A DNA stretch of 18,498 nt from DATBHZ01 sp036557185 (lineage in GTDB: Bacteria > Actinomycetota > Acidimicrobiia > IMCC26256 > JAENVU01), in assembly GCA_036557185.1 (NCBI GenBank), contig DATBHZ010000078.1:1-18498 (forward strand), read 5' to 3'. The translations under genes were made by a program, and so were the position numbers. This document shows positions 1-6,459 of the stretch, piece after piece. Under the pieces are notes generated by a model. The model ran no database searches. It saw nothing but the letters and a program-made list of their open reading frames with translations, and had not been told where the DNA came from. Every line of letters begins with the position of its first letter. The stretch's first letter is position 1.

Positions 1-803
1 TGCCCCTTGTCGAGGCGCTCGAGGATCGCGTCGTTGACGCTCTCGAACGCGGACACGACGAAGACGCACCCGCGTGCTGCGAGCTCGCCCCAGAGGTCAC
101 TGTGGCGCAGGATGTGCTCGACCTTGACCGTGCAGTCGAAGGTCAGATCGGGGAACGCGTCGTTGACGGCGCGCACGACACGGACCGCGTGGTGCGGACC
201 GTTCAGGAAGTCGGGATCGCCGAAGGTCAGGTGCGTCGCCCCTGCGTCGACCTGCTGAGCGACGTCGGCGAGGACCTGATCGACCTCGTTGATGCGGATC
301 CGGCCGTCGTAGACGACGGGGACCGGGCAGTGACGGCACCTGTGTGCACAGCCGCGAGACGCCTCCGTGTACGCGACGGTGTGCTCGGTGCCGTCGACGA
401 CGAGGTGCGCGTACTGGTCGAGACCCGGGAGCAGATCGCGTGCCGGCCTGACGCCGGGCGAGCCCGTGCCGGCATCCGGGTCGACCCATCGGAGCAGCGC
501 GCCCGTCGGGTCGCGGTCAACGAGCGGCGTTGCGATGTCGGCGCCCATCGCCGCGTAGAGGCCGAACCACGCCACGGGGCACGCCATCGCGGGAGTCAGC
601 GATCGTGCGAGGCGCGCGGCCGTGTGCATCGGCACCGAGAACCCGACCTTGTCGGCCCAGGTGGCGAGCGCCGGTTCCCACGATTCCACGCTGAGATCGA
701 GGCACCGAACGTCGTGCCCGCGCGACCGCAGGATCGCCGCGGGCTCGGCGACGGCGAGCGGCTGGTGGCCGAGCTCGTAGCCGGAGATCAGCAACACCCT
801 CAC
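1..803 (-). CDS. Radical SAM protein with N-terminal B12-binding-like domain (3' end outside window)
   Basis: Reading the minus strand from a GTG at 803 gives 267 residues with no stop before the window edge, so the C-terminus is missing. Residues 1-60 (VLLISGYELGHQP, then RSRGHDVRCLDL) look like the Rossmann-type cobalamin-binding domain that often precedes radical SAM domains, but I see no DxHxxG cobalamin-His motif. The radical SAM CX3CX2C motif is Cys152-Cys156-Cys159 (RGCAHRCRHCP), which would bind the [4Fe-4S] cluster that cleaves SAM. FGDPDFLNGP (194-203) and SAFESVND (251-258) are typical later strands of the barrel. The GTG overlaps the TGA of the upstream ATP-grasp gene by 4 nt (GTGA), so the two are probably translationally coupled. 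From memory the N-terminus resembles the actinobacterial family called CUAEP/CCAEP-tail radical SAM (seleno)protein; its diagnostic tail would lie outside this window. The substrate is unknown. Confidence 0.88.
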   Translation of the reverse strand, partial: MRVLLISGYELGHQPLAVAEPAAILRSRGHDVRCLDLSVESWEPALATWADKVGFSVPMHTAARLARSLTPAMACPVAWFGLYAAMGADIATPLVDRDPTGALLRWVDPDAGTGSPGVRPARDLLPGLDQYAHLVVDGTEHTVAYTEASRGCAHRCRHCPVPVVYDGRIRINEVDQVLADVAQQVDAGATHLTFGDPDFLNGPHHAVRVVRAVNDAFPDLTFDCTVKVEHILRHSDLWGELAARGCVFVVSAFESVNDAILERLDKG

Positions 804-1960
804 GAGATGACGATATCGAGCTTCTCGGCGGCCGCTCGCAGCGCCGACTCCACCGCCTCCGGCGACGTTGCGCGTGCGAACACGAAACCGAGGTAGCGAT
901 CACCCTCGGGCAACGGCTCGACGCGGTGCCCGATCGGGATCGTGATCTCGATGCCGACGACGCCGCGCACCGAAAGCGCAGCCTCGCGCCCCTCGACGGC
1001 GCGCAAGGTCCCGCCGCGCGGGATCGGGAGCATCATCACGCCGGACGCGCTCGACTCACGCGAGAGCTCGTCGAGCGGCATCCCCAGCGCGTGCCTCAGC
1101 ACGACCTCCTCGAGGCTGATACCCGCCCCGAAGCGGAGCGTGCGCGCGCACAGGCCACCGATTGAACGAGCAGCGACCTCGATGAGCCACATCCGGTCGC
1201 CGTCGACGCGCACCTCGGCGTGGATCGGACCTTCCTCGAGCCCGATCGCGCGTGCGCCGCGCTCGACGAGTCGCTCGACGTCGTGCACGACATCGGCCTC
1301 GAGGCGCGTCGGGGTGACATAGATCGTCTCCTCGAAGTAGGGCCCGACGAGCGGATCCGGCTTGTCGAAGATCGCGAGCACCGTGAGCCTGCCTGCGTCG
1401 AGCAGGCCTTCGAGCGCGATCTCGACACCGGGCACGTACTCCTCCACGATCGTGGGCCCGTCCCAGAAGCGCGCGATCCGAGCCTTCGCGCGCTCGAGCT
1501 CGGCCGGATTGTCACAGCGGATGACCCCGCGGCTCGCTGCAAGGCCCGTCGGCTTGACGACGCACGGGTAGCCGACGCCGTCGGCCGACGATGCGAACCG
1601 CGGCTGTGAGATCTCACCGCCCGCGAGGCGGCGGCGCATCTCGAGCTTGTCGCGGGTGGCGGCGACAGCCCCGGGATCGCTGTGGGGGAACCCGAGGCGT
1701 GCTCCTGCCTCTGCGGCCGCCACGGCTCCCTGATCGTCGACGGCCACCACGGCGTCGATCCCGTGCGCGCGGTCGAGCGCGCCGATCACGTCGGCCGCGT
1801 GCATCGGATCGTCGATCGGTATCCACTGCGTGCCCTCGCCGGCGATCGCGGGCTGCTCTTCAGAGCCGACGACCAGCTCGACGCCGAGCGATCGGGCCGC
1901 ATCGACGAAGTCCGGGGCCCGGTACGAGGCGGTGGGCACGAGCAAGAGCACCCTCGGCAT
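800..1960 (-). CDS. ATP-grasp ligase with L-amino-acid-ligase-like C-terminal domain
   Basis: A 386-residue ATP-grasp enzyme, a class that forms acyl-phosphates and couples them to amines or thiols. The N-terminal pre-ATP-grasp Rossmann domain begins PRVLLLVPTASYRAPDFVDA. The ATP-binding lysine region is YPCVVKPTGLAASRG, followed by IVEEYVPGVEIALEGLL and the metal/ATP segment HAEVRVDGDRMWLIEVAAR. The last ~80 residues (from GVMMLPIPRGG) resemble the L-amino acid ligase C-terminal domain. This suggests carboxylate-amine ligation, perhaps peptide-like, but the substrate is not readable. ATG at 1960 is chosen because the protein then starts directly at the first beta strand; an in-frame ATG at 1972 would add only four residues. 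No ribosome binding site is visible. The stop overlaps the radical SAM start by 4 nt, so the pair forms one operon. It diverges from nfuA. Confidence 0.88.
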   Translation of the reverse strand: MPRVLLLVPTASYRAPDFVDAARSLGVELVVGSEEQPAIAGEGTQWIPIDDPMHAADVIGALDRAHGIDAVVAVDDQGAVAAAEAGARLGFPHSDPGAVAATRDKLEMRRRLAGGEISQPRFASSADGVGYPCVVKPTGLAASRGVIRCDNPAELERAKARIARFWDGPTIVEEYVPGVEIALEGLLDAGRLTVLAIFDKPDPLVGPYFEETIYVTPTRLEADVVHDVERLVERGARAIGLEEGPIHAEVRVDGDRMWLIEVAARSIGGLCARTLRFGAGISLEEVVLRHALGMPLDELSRESSASGVMMLPIPRGGTLRAVEGREAALSVRGVVGIEITIPIGHRVEPLPEGDRYLGFVFARATSPEAVESALRAAAEKLDIVIS

Positions 1961-1966
1961 TGGCCC

Positions 1967-1974
1967 TATCATGG
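1967..1974. promoter_or_regulatory. Overlapping divergent -10 boxes for nfuA and the ATP-grasp gene
   Basis: TATCAT (1967-1972, +) lies 7 nt before the GTG at 1980. On the minus strand CATGAT (1974-1969) lies 8 nt before the ATG at 1960. Neither start has a Shine-Dalgarno sequence. The two -10 elements share bases, so RNA polymerase could probably occupy only one direction at a time. This is a pattern-based call without transcript data. Confidence 0.45.
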
Positions 1975-1979
1975 CTGCC

Positions 1980-2600
1980 GTGAGCGAGGCCGCCCCCCTC
2001 CTTTCGATCACCGACGCAGCCCGGGAGAAGATCCTGGAGGTGCGTGCGAGCGAGCCCGAGCCGGAGACGCTCGCGCTCTGGCTCGAGGTCAACGGCGTGC
2101 AGGGGAACGCCTTCACGTACGACATGTACTTCCGGCGCAAGGACGAAGCCGGAGACCTCGACATCGTGCAGCACGGTGACGATCTCTCGGTGGTCGTGCC
2201 CGAGGAGCACGTCGACAAGGTGCGCGGCTCCGTCCTCGACATCGGGGGCGGCGGCGGAATGGTGCTCCAGAATCCGAACACGCCACAGTCCATGCGGCCC
2301 GCGAACCCCGATCTCGACCTCGACGACCCGATCGTCGCCAGGGTGGCGGAGGTGCTCGACACCCAGATCAACCCGCAGATCGCCGCGCACGGCGGGTTCG
2401 CCGAGCTGGTGGCGGTCGACGCACCGATCGCGTACCTCCGCATGGGTGGCGGTTGTCAGGGCTGCGGACTCGCGGCTGTCACGCTCACGCAGGGGATCGA
2501 GGTTGCGATCCTCGATGCCGTTCCCGAAATCGAGCAGGTGGTCGACGTGACCGACCACGCATCCGGGACGAACCCGTACTACGAGGCCGCCAAGAAGTAG
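1980..2600 (+). CDS. nfuA: NfuA-type Fe-S carrier: degenerate A-type domain plus NifU C-terminal domain
   Basis: Residues ~9-105 (ITDAAREKILEV to MVLQNPNTP) form an IscA/HesB-like domain, and residues ~115-190 form a NifU C-terminal domain with the cluster-binding motif GGGCQGCG (Cys159, Cys162). The A-type half contains no cysteine, as in Escherichia coli NfuA, where that domain binds apo-targets rather than a cluster. The expected role is to hold a [4Fe-4S] cluster between two Nfu subunits and pass it to client enzymes. I chose GTG at 1980 (206 aa) because TATCAT sits 7 nt upstream, the leaderless geometry used repeatedly in this window; ATG at 1971 would add three residues and also lacks a ribosome binding site. 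It diverges from the ATP-grasp gene and converges on the DUF169 gene, next to other Fe-S genes. Confidence 0.9.
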   Translation: MSEAAPLLSITDAAREKILEVRASEPEPETLALWLEVNGVQGNAFTYDMYFRRKDEAGDLDIVQHGDDLSVVVPEEHVDKVRGSVLDIGGGGGMVLQNPNTPQSMRPANPDLDLDDPIVARVAEVLDTQINPQIAAHGGFAELVAVDAPIAYLRMGGGCQGCGLAAVTLTQGIEVAILDAVPEIEQVVDVTDHASGTNPYYEAAKK

Positions 2601-2610
2601 GTCTCCGCGG

Positions 2611-2630
2611 CGCGGTTCTGGAAAGCCGCG
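2611..2630. terminator. Hairpin between convergent nfuA and DUF169 genes
   Basis: CGCGGTT (2611-2617) can pair with AA-g-CCGCG (2623-2630), leaving a 5-nt loop and one bulged G. It fills the 31-bp gap between the convergent stops and could serve both strands. There is no strong T-tract, so it would be an imperfect intrinsic terminator. Confidence 0.4.
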
Positions 2631-2631
2631 T

Positions 2632-3351
2632 CTACGTGAAGCGGCGTGCGTCCTCCGCTGCGTATCGAGCGACCATCGCGTCGGCGACAGCGTTGTCCTC
2701 GATGGCCTCGAGCACGTTCGAGAGCTTCGAGGCCGGGATCGCGCACGTCATCTCGGTCGCAGGCATGCCCGTCCGCACGCGGCTGAGCGCACAGCCGACG
2801 CTCGCCGCGATCTCCCCATCTTCCTTGGCGACCGCGACGATGTGACACTGCGGCTTGCCCTCGATCCGGATGCCCGGCACCGCGTCGGACAACACCATCA
2901 GCTGCTTGCCGTTGACCCTGAGGAACACAACGTCGGGATCGGTTGGCGTCTGCGCGAGCGGCCCGTAGGTGACCGCGCCCGGCTTCTCGCGCACGGTGGG
3001 GATCTGCGGGACGACATCCATCGTGACCCAGCCTGATTCGATCAGTGCGGCGACGTCGCTGTTGGCCGCGACCTCGTCGAGCGTCTTGAACCCGTGCGTG
3101 AGACTGCCGACGCTGCAGTTCGCGTGATCCTCGGCGACGGTCGAGAACGTGGACTCCGCGGCGAGCGTCCAGAACACGCAGCCTGCCGCGACACGGCCGG
3201 TCCGTCCGTCTTCGAGCGGCTCCGGCATCGGTGCGGCGAACGGCGCGACTCCCGGGGGAGGAGCGTCGGAGAAGGTGATCGCGAGCGGTGGCGAGGCGAG
3301 CGAGAGCGACGCCTGGAGACGTGCCGAGAGATCGGCCCAGTCGGTGGTCAT
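2632..3351 (-). CDS. DUF169 family protein
   Basis: A 239-residue soluble protein that I recognise as DUF169, a family without an established function. It has no signal peptide or membrane segment. Five cysteines are spread along it: Cys58 (AAGCVFW), Cys79 (HANCSVGS), Cys169 (KPQCHIVAV), Cys187 (VGCALSR) and Cys203 (EMTCAIP). Several sit in motif-like contexts, so metal or Fe-S binding is possible but unproven. The ATG at 3351 lies 13 nt after the stop of the NifS-like gene on the same strand, so it is probably the third gene of the SufR-like/NifS-like operon. A weak TACAAA (3364-3359) 7 nt before the ATG could give additional leaderless initiation. Its placement suggests a role linked to Fe-S or sulfur metabolism; that is inference from neighbours only. 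Confidence 0.82.
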   Translation of the reverse strand: MTTDWADLSARLQASLSLASPPLAITFSDAPPPGVAPFAAPMPEPLEDGRTGRVAAGCVFWTLAAESTFSTVAEDHANCSVGSLTHGFKTLDEVAANSDVAALIESGWVTMDVVPQIPTVREKPGAVTYGPLAQTPTDPDVVFLRVNGKQLMVLSDAVPGIRIEGKPQCHIVAVAKEDGEIAASVGCALSRVRTGMPATEMTCAIPASKLSNVLEAIEDNAVADAMVARYAAEDARRFT

Positions 3352-3364
3352 GGTTGCGTTTGTA

Positions 3365-4507
3365 TCACGGCCGTCGCGCGGTCGCCCGCAGACCGCGGAA
3401 GCTGTCGACGATCCCGGGGAGCTCACGCGCGAAGGCAGCCACGTCGGCCTGCGTGGACGACCACCCCACGCTCGCCCGGAGCGAGTGCTCGGCATCGACG
3501 CCCATTGCAGCGAGCACGGGCGACGGCTCGAGCGCCTCACTCGAGCACGCCGAGCCCGAGTGAACGGCGATGCCGCGTTGATCGAGCGCCAACAGGATGG
3601 GCTCGGCCTCCACACCACCGACCCCCAGGCACACGAGGTTGGGCAGCCGGTGCTCGGGATCGCCGTAGCGCACGACCCCGTCGATTGCGAGCGCGGACGC
3701 TGCGAGCGATTCGCTCAACGTCCGCTCGCGCTCGATCTCGTCCGCCAGACTCTCCGTCACCTCGGCGGCGGCAGCCCCGAAGCCGACGATCGCGGGAACG
3801 TTCTCCAACCCGCCGCGGCGCGCACGCTCCTGCGCGCCGCCCAGCACGAGCGGAGGGATGAGCAGCCCGCGGCGGATGAGGAGCGCGCCCGCGCCCTCGG
3901 GTCCGCCGAACGTGTGCGCCGAGACGCTCAGCAGGTCGGCGTCGAGTTCCCCGAAGCTGAATGGCAGGTATCCGGCGGCAGCGCATGCGTCGACGTGCAC
4001 GAGCACGTCCCGCTCGCGCGCGAGCGCGCAGATCTCCGCCACCGGCTGGATCGTCCCCACCTCGTGGTTGGCGAGCTGCACCGTCACGAGCGCGGTGTCG
4101 GCGGTGATCGCGGCGGCGATCTGCTCCACGCTCACCCGTCCGCCCGTGTCGACCCCGACGACGGCGACGTCGGCCGAGCTGCGTTGGCTCGCGTCGAGGA
4201 CGGAGGAGTGCTCGACCGCCGTCGTGACGATGCGCGTGCCGTGCTCCGACCGCCGCACGGCACCGCCGATCGCGTGGTTGACCGCCTCGGTGCCCCCCGA
4301 CGTGAAGACCACCTCGCGCGGACGGGCGCCGACGAACGCCGCCACCTGTTCGCGCGCGGTCTCGATCGGCACGCGTGTGGCGCGCCCCTCGGCGTGAATG
4401 CGTCCAGGGTCGCCGTGGTGCTCACGCAGGAACGGCAGCATCGCCTCGAGCGCTGCGGGCCGGAGTGGCGAGGTCGAGGCGTGGTCGAGATACGCGCGCG
4501 CGGCCAC
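3365..4507 (-). CDS. Cysteine desulfurase-like (NifS/IscS fold) protein lacking the PLP lysine
   Basis: A 380-residue class V aminotransferase-fold protein of the NifS/IscS group. Cysteine desulfurases take sulfur from cysteine using PLP. Typical features are present: YLDHAST (6-12), GGTEAVN with Thr73, VEHSSVLD with His100 (IscS His104), ANHEVG with Asn147 (Asn155), HVDA with Asp173 (Asp180), His198 (His205), and the mobile-loop HSGSACSS with Cys321 (Cys328). The position of the Schiff-base lysine (IscS Lys206, normally SxHK) is Thr199 in SAHTFGGPEG, codon ACG at 3911-3913, and IscS Gln183 is Ala176. The usual RSGT segment reads RRGGLEN. The GTG start is 6 nt after the stop of the SufR-like gene, so they form an operon. 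It may be a non-catalytic sulfur carrier or use different chemistry; a single-base sequencing error cannot be excluded. IscS residue equivalences are from memory. Confidence 0.88.
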   Translation of the reverse strand: MAARAYLDHASTSPLRPAALEAMLPFLREHHGDPGRIHAEGRATRVPIETAREQVAAFVGARPREVVFTSGGTEAVNHAIGGAVRRSEHGTRIVTTAVEHSSVLDASQRSSADVAVVGVDTGGRVSVEQIAAAITADTALVTVQLANHEVGTIQPVAEICALARERDVLVHVDACAAAGYLPFSFGELDADLLSVSAHTFGGPEGAGALLIRRGLLIPPLVLGGAQERARRGGLENVPAIVGFGAAAAEVTESLADEIERERTLSESLAASALAIDGVVRYGDPEHRLPNLVCLGVGGVEAEPILLALDQRGIAVHSGSACSSEALEPSPVLAAMGVDAEHSLRASVGWSSTQADVAAFARELPGIVDSFRGLRATARRP

Positions 4508-4513
4508 GGGCCT

Positions 4514-5266
4514 CTACACGCGCGTCACGCAGTGGGCAGCACCTTCGGGCCTGCGCTCGGTGAAGCGAGGCTCCGTGTCCCCGTAGAGCTCGGACATGAG
4601 GCCCCGGATGAGGCCGCGGTCGACGGCGCACACCACGTGCGGATACTGCTGCGCTGCGTCGCCGAAGGGGCAGTGCTCCGAGACGATGGTGAGGACGGAG
4701 CCGGTCGACTCGGCGTGCGCCGCGAAGCCGTGCGCGGTGAGCGCGTCGGCGACGGTCGCGAGCGCCGCCTTGACGGACCGATGCCCCTCGCTGACCGACA
4801 TGCGGCTCGCGAGCGAGCGCCCGTAGTCGAAGCCGACGGACTCGGCCATCTGCTCCGCCTCGTCGGGCGGCAGGGCCTCGAGCGCGCGAGCGAGCAAGGT
4901 CGCGAGCAGGTCGTCGCGACGCGGCGGGAAGGTGAGCACCTGGTCGGTGGCGGCGACGCGGTAGCGCTTGGAGGGGCGCCCCGCTGCGCGTGCGGCGCCG
5001 GCGCGTCCGAGCTCGACGACGAGGTAGCCGCCGCCCGAGAGCTTCTCGAGGTGATGGCGGGCGACGTTCGGGTGCAGCTCGAACCGCTCGGCGACGTCGC
5101 TGGCGGTCACGCCGTCGGGCGACTCCCGGATGAAGAGGTAGATCTCCCGCCGGGTCGGGTCACCGAACGCCGACGTGACCGAGCTGACCGCGGCGCTGAA
5201 CTCGTCGGGGTCCAGCTGCATCTCGGGCTGGGTCTCGCGAGCCTCGGAGCGCGGTTCCGACGTCAT
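4514..5266 (-). CDS. SufR-like winged-helix regulator with C-terminal cysteine cluster
   Basis: A 250-residue transcription factor. Residues ~30-110 form an ArsR/DeoR-type winged helix (FGDPTRREIYLFIRE, then TASDVAERFELHPNVARHHL as helix-turn-helix, and a wing with GRPSKRYRV). The C-terminal half carries Cys199 (EHCPFGDAA), Cys213 (HVVCAVDRG) and Cys246 (AAHCVTRV). This CPF...C...C arrangement matches SufR-type repressors, which bind an Fe-S cluster and control Fe-S assembly genes. It is the first gene of an operon with the NifS-like and DUF169 genes and diverges from mrp. The ATG at 5266 has TAGAAT (5279-5274) 7 nt upstream and no ribosome binding site, so it is probably leaderless. A dyad covers its -10, which suggests autoregulation. 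An Fe-S role is well supported by motif and context; cluster type and DNA targets are inference. Confidence 0.86.
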   Translation of the reverse strand: MTSEPRSEARETQPEMQLDPDEFSAAVSSVTSAFGDPTRREIYLFIRESPDGVTASDVAERFELHPNVARHHLEKLSGGGYLVVELGRAGAARAAGRPSKRYRVAATDQVLTFPPRRDDLLATLLARALEALPPDEAEQMAESVGFDYGRSLASRMSVSEGHRSVKAALATVADALTAHGFAAHAESTGSVLTIVSEHCPFGDAAQQYPHVVCAVDRGLIRGLMSELYGDTEPRFTERRPEGAAHCVTRV

Positions 5267-5271
5267 GTCCG

Positions 5272-5301
5272 GTATTCTACCTATGCCGATAGTGCAAATA
5301 C
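5272..5301. promoter_or_regulatory. AT-rich dyad in the divergent promoter: candidate operator
   Basis: Two nested inverted repeats share one centre (5286.5): outer arms GTATT (5272-5276) and AATAC (5297-5301), inner arms CTAT (5281-5284) and ATAG (5289-5292). The dyad overlaps the regulator's -10 box (TAGAAT, 5279-5274) and lies just upstream of mrp. It is strikingly AT-rich against the surrounding GC-rich sequence. The position fits a site for the SufR-like regulator acting on both divergent units. GATAGT at 5288-5293 is a possible -10 for mrp. Confidence 0.5.
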
Positions 5302-5332
5302 AGCCCGTCGGCAGGACGCCTTCGGAGGGCCG

Positions 5333-6139
5333 ATGCCGGGCCAGAACCCCTTCACGAACGCCAGCACGAGGATTCTCGCGGTCGCGTCCGGGAAGGGCGG
5401 CGTCGGGAAGTCGTCCGTGACGACCAACCTGGCCATAGCGCTGGCGCAATCCGGGAAGACCGTGGCAGCGGTCGACGCGGACGTCTGGGGTTTCTCGATG
5501 CCGCGCATGCTCGGGATCGAAAGGCCGCCGGAGGTCGACGACGACAACGTGATCCAGCCGCCGTCGGCGCACGGCGTGAAGCTCATCTCGATGGGCTTCT
5601 TCGTGCCCGAGGACCAAGCGGTCGTCTGGCGCGGGCCGATGCTGCACAAGGCGCTGGAGCAGTTCCTCACGGACGTTGCGTGGGGCGACCCGGACTATCT
5701 CGTCATCGACATGCCCCCAGGCACGGGCGACGTCTCCATCTCCATGGCGCAGTTCCTGCCGCGCGCGGAGGTCCTCATCGTCACCACGCCGCAGCCCGCG
5801 GCTCAGGCGGTCGCACAACGCGCGGCCGCGATGGCCGAGAAGGTGGAGCTCGATGTCATCGGCGTCGTCGAGAACATGAGCTACTTCCGCGGCGACGACG
5901 GCAAGTCCTACGAGATCTTCGGCTCGGGAGGGGGAGCGGCGCTCGCGAGCGACCTCGACGTCCCGCTCCTCGGGCGCATCCCGTTGCTGCCGGCGCTGCG
6001 CCAGGGTGGCGACGACGGCAACCCGATCGTCGTCGCGGAACCCGAGAACGAGGCATCGGTCGTGTTCCACGAGATCGCCCGCGCCGTCGACGCGATCAGC
6101 CCTCGCCGCATCTATCGCAAGGAGCTCCGCATCACCTGA
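5333..6139 (+). CDS. mrp: Mrp/ApbC-family P-loop ATPase (Fe-S carrier family)
   Basis: A 268-residue MinD/Mrp-type ATPase. The deviant Walker A GKGGVGKS is residues 20-27, DADVWGFSMPRMLG (48-61) follows, and VIDMPPGTGD (124-133) is the Mrp switch motif. VVENMSYF and IFGSGGG (195-201) complete the signature. Family members bind and transfer Fe-S clusters and are ATP-dependent. This copy has no N-terminal DUF59 domain and no cysteine at all, so the CxxC cluster site of the classical proteins is missing; I recall that mycobacterial Mrp also lacks CxxC at this place. ATG at 5333 is the only plausible start near the P-loop, with GGAGGG (5324-5329) just upstream at rather tight spacing. It diverges from the SufR-like operon across a candidate operator. 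The role in cluster transfer is by family and neighbourhood. Confidence 0.9.
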   Translation: MPGQNPFTNASTRILAVASGKGGVGKSSVTTNLAIALAQSGKTVAAVDADVWGFSMPRMLGIERPPEVDDDNVIQPPSAHGVKLISMGFFVPEDQAVVWRGPMLHKALEQFLTDVAWGDPDYLVIDMPPGTGDVSISMAQFLPRAEVLIVTTPQPAAQAVAQRAAAMAEKVELDVIGVVENMSYFRGDDGKSYEIFGSGGGAALASDLDVPLLGRIPLLPALRQGGDDGNPIVVAEPENEASVVFHEIARAVDAISPRRIYRKELRIT

Positions 6140-6155
6140 CGGCCGAGGTGCCGGG

Positions 6156-6182
6156 TACGATGCGCGAAGCCAAGCTCGGAGG
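6156..6182 (+). promoter_or_regulatory. -10 box and ribosome binding site for the DUF3107 gene
   Basis: TACGAT at 6156-6161 is a good -10 element, and GGAGG at 6178-6182 is a ribosome binding site 10 nt before the ATG at 6193. This gene therefore seems to have a short leader, unlike most of its neighbours. Confidence 0.45.
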
Positions 6183-6192
6183 ATCGGTCCGT

Positions 6193-6420
6193 ATGGAAGT
6201 CACGATCGGCGTGATCTACTCGCCCAAGGAGCTCAACATCGAGCTCGACGGCGCGATCGACGACATCGCCTCACAGTTCGAGAAGGCCGTCGGCGACGGC
6301 ATCCCGATGTTGTGGCTCCAGGACGTGAAGGGCCGGCGTGTCGGCGTTCCGGCCGACAAGCTCGCGTACGTCGAGATCAGCTCCGAGGAAGGCGAGCACC
6401 ACGTCGGCTTCGGCCGGTAG
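6193..6420 (+). CDS. DUF3107 small protein
   Basis: A 75-residue protein, MEVTIGVIYSPKELNIEL to HHVGFGR, matching the DUF3107 family of actinobacteria by its N-terminal MEV-IGV strand and the conserved GRRVGVPADKLAYVEI segment (48-63). M. tuberculosis has a homologue (TB9.4, Rv3208A, as I recall). No function is established. It has no cysteine, signal peptide or membrane segment, and the predicted fold is a small alpha/beta domain. It lies 53 bp after mrp and 39 bp before the first Get3-like ATPase, all on the plus strand. It has its own -10 and ribosome binding site, so it may be transcribed alone as well as by read-through. Confidence 0.88.
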   Translation: MEVTIGVIYSPKELNIELDGAIDDIASQFEKAVGDGIPMLWLQDVKGRRVGVPADKLAYVEISSEEGEHHVGFGR

Positions 6421-6447
6421 AAGCCGAGCGGTTTGCCGGCGTGCCGT

Positions 6448-6453
6448 TAGCCT
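6448..6453 (+). promoter_or_regulatory. -10 box for leaderless start of the first Get3-like gene
   Basis: TAGCCT ends 6 nt before the ATG at 6460, and no ribosome binding site intervenes. The geometry matches other leaderless candidates in this window. Confidence 0.4.
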
Positions 6454-6459
6454 GAGCTG

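Noticed and set aside
3149..5332. A long plus-strand open frame running into the mrp gene without a stop
   Set aside because: It is antisense to the DUF169, NifS-like and SufR-like genes, and its residues are low-complexity Arg/Ala/His-rich. The real protein begins at ATG 5333, just before the P-loop.
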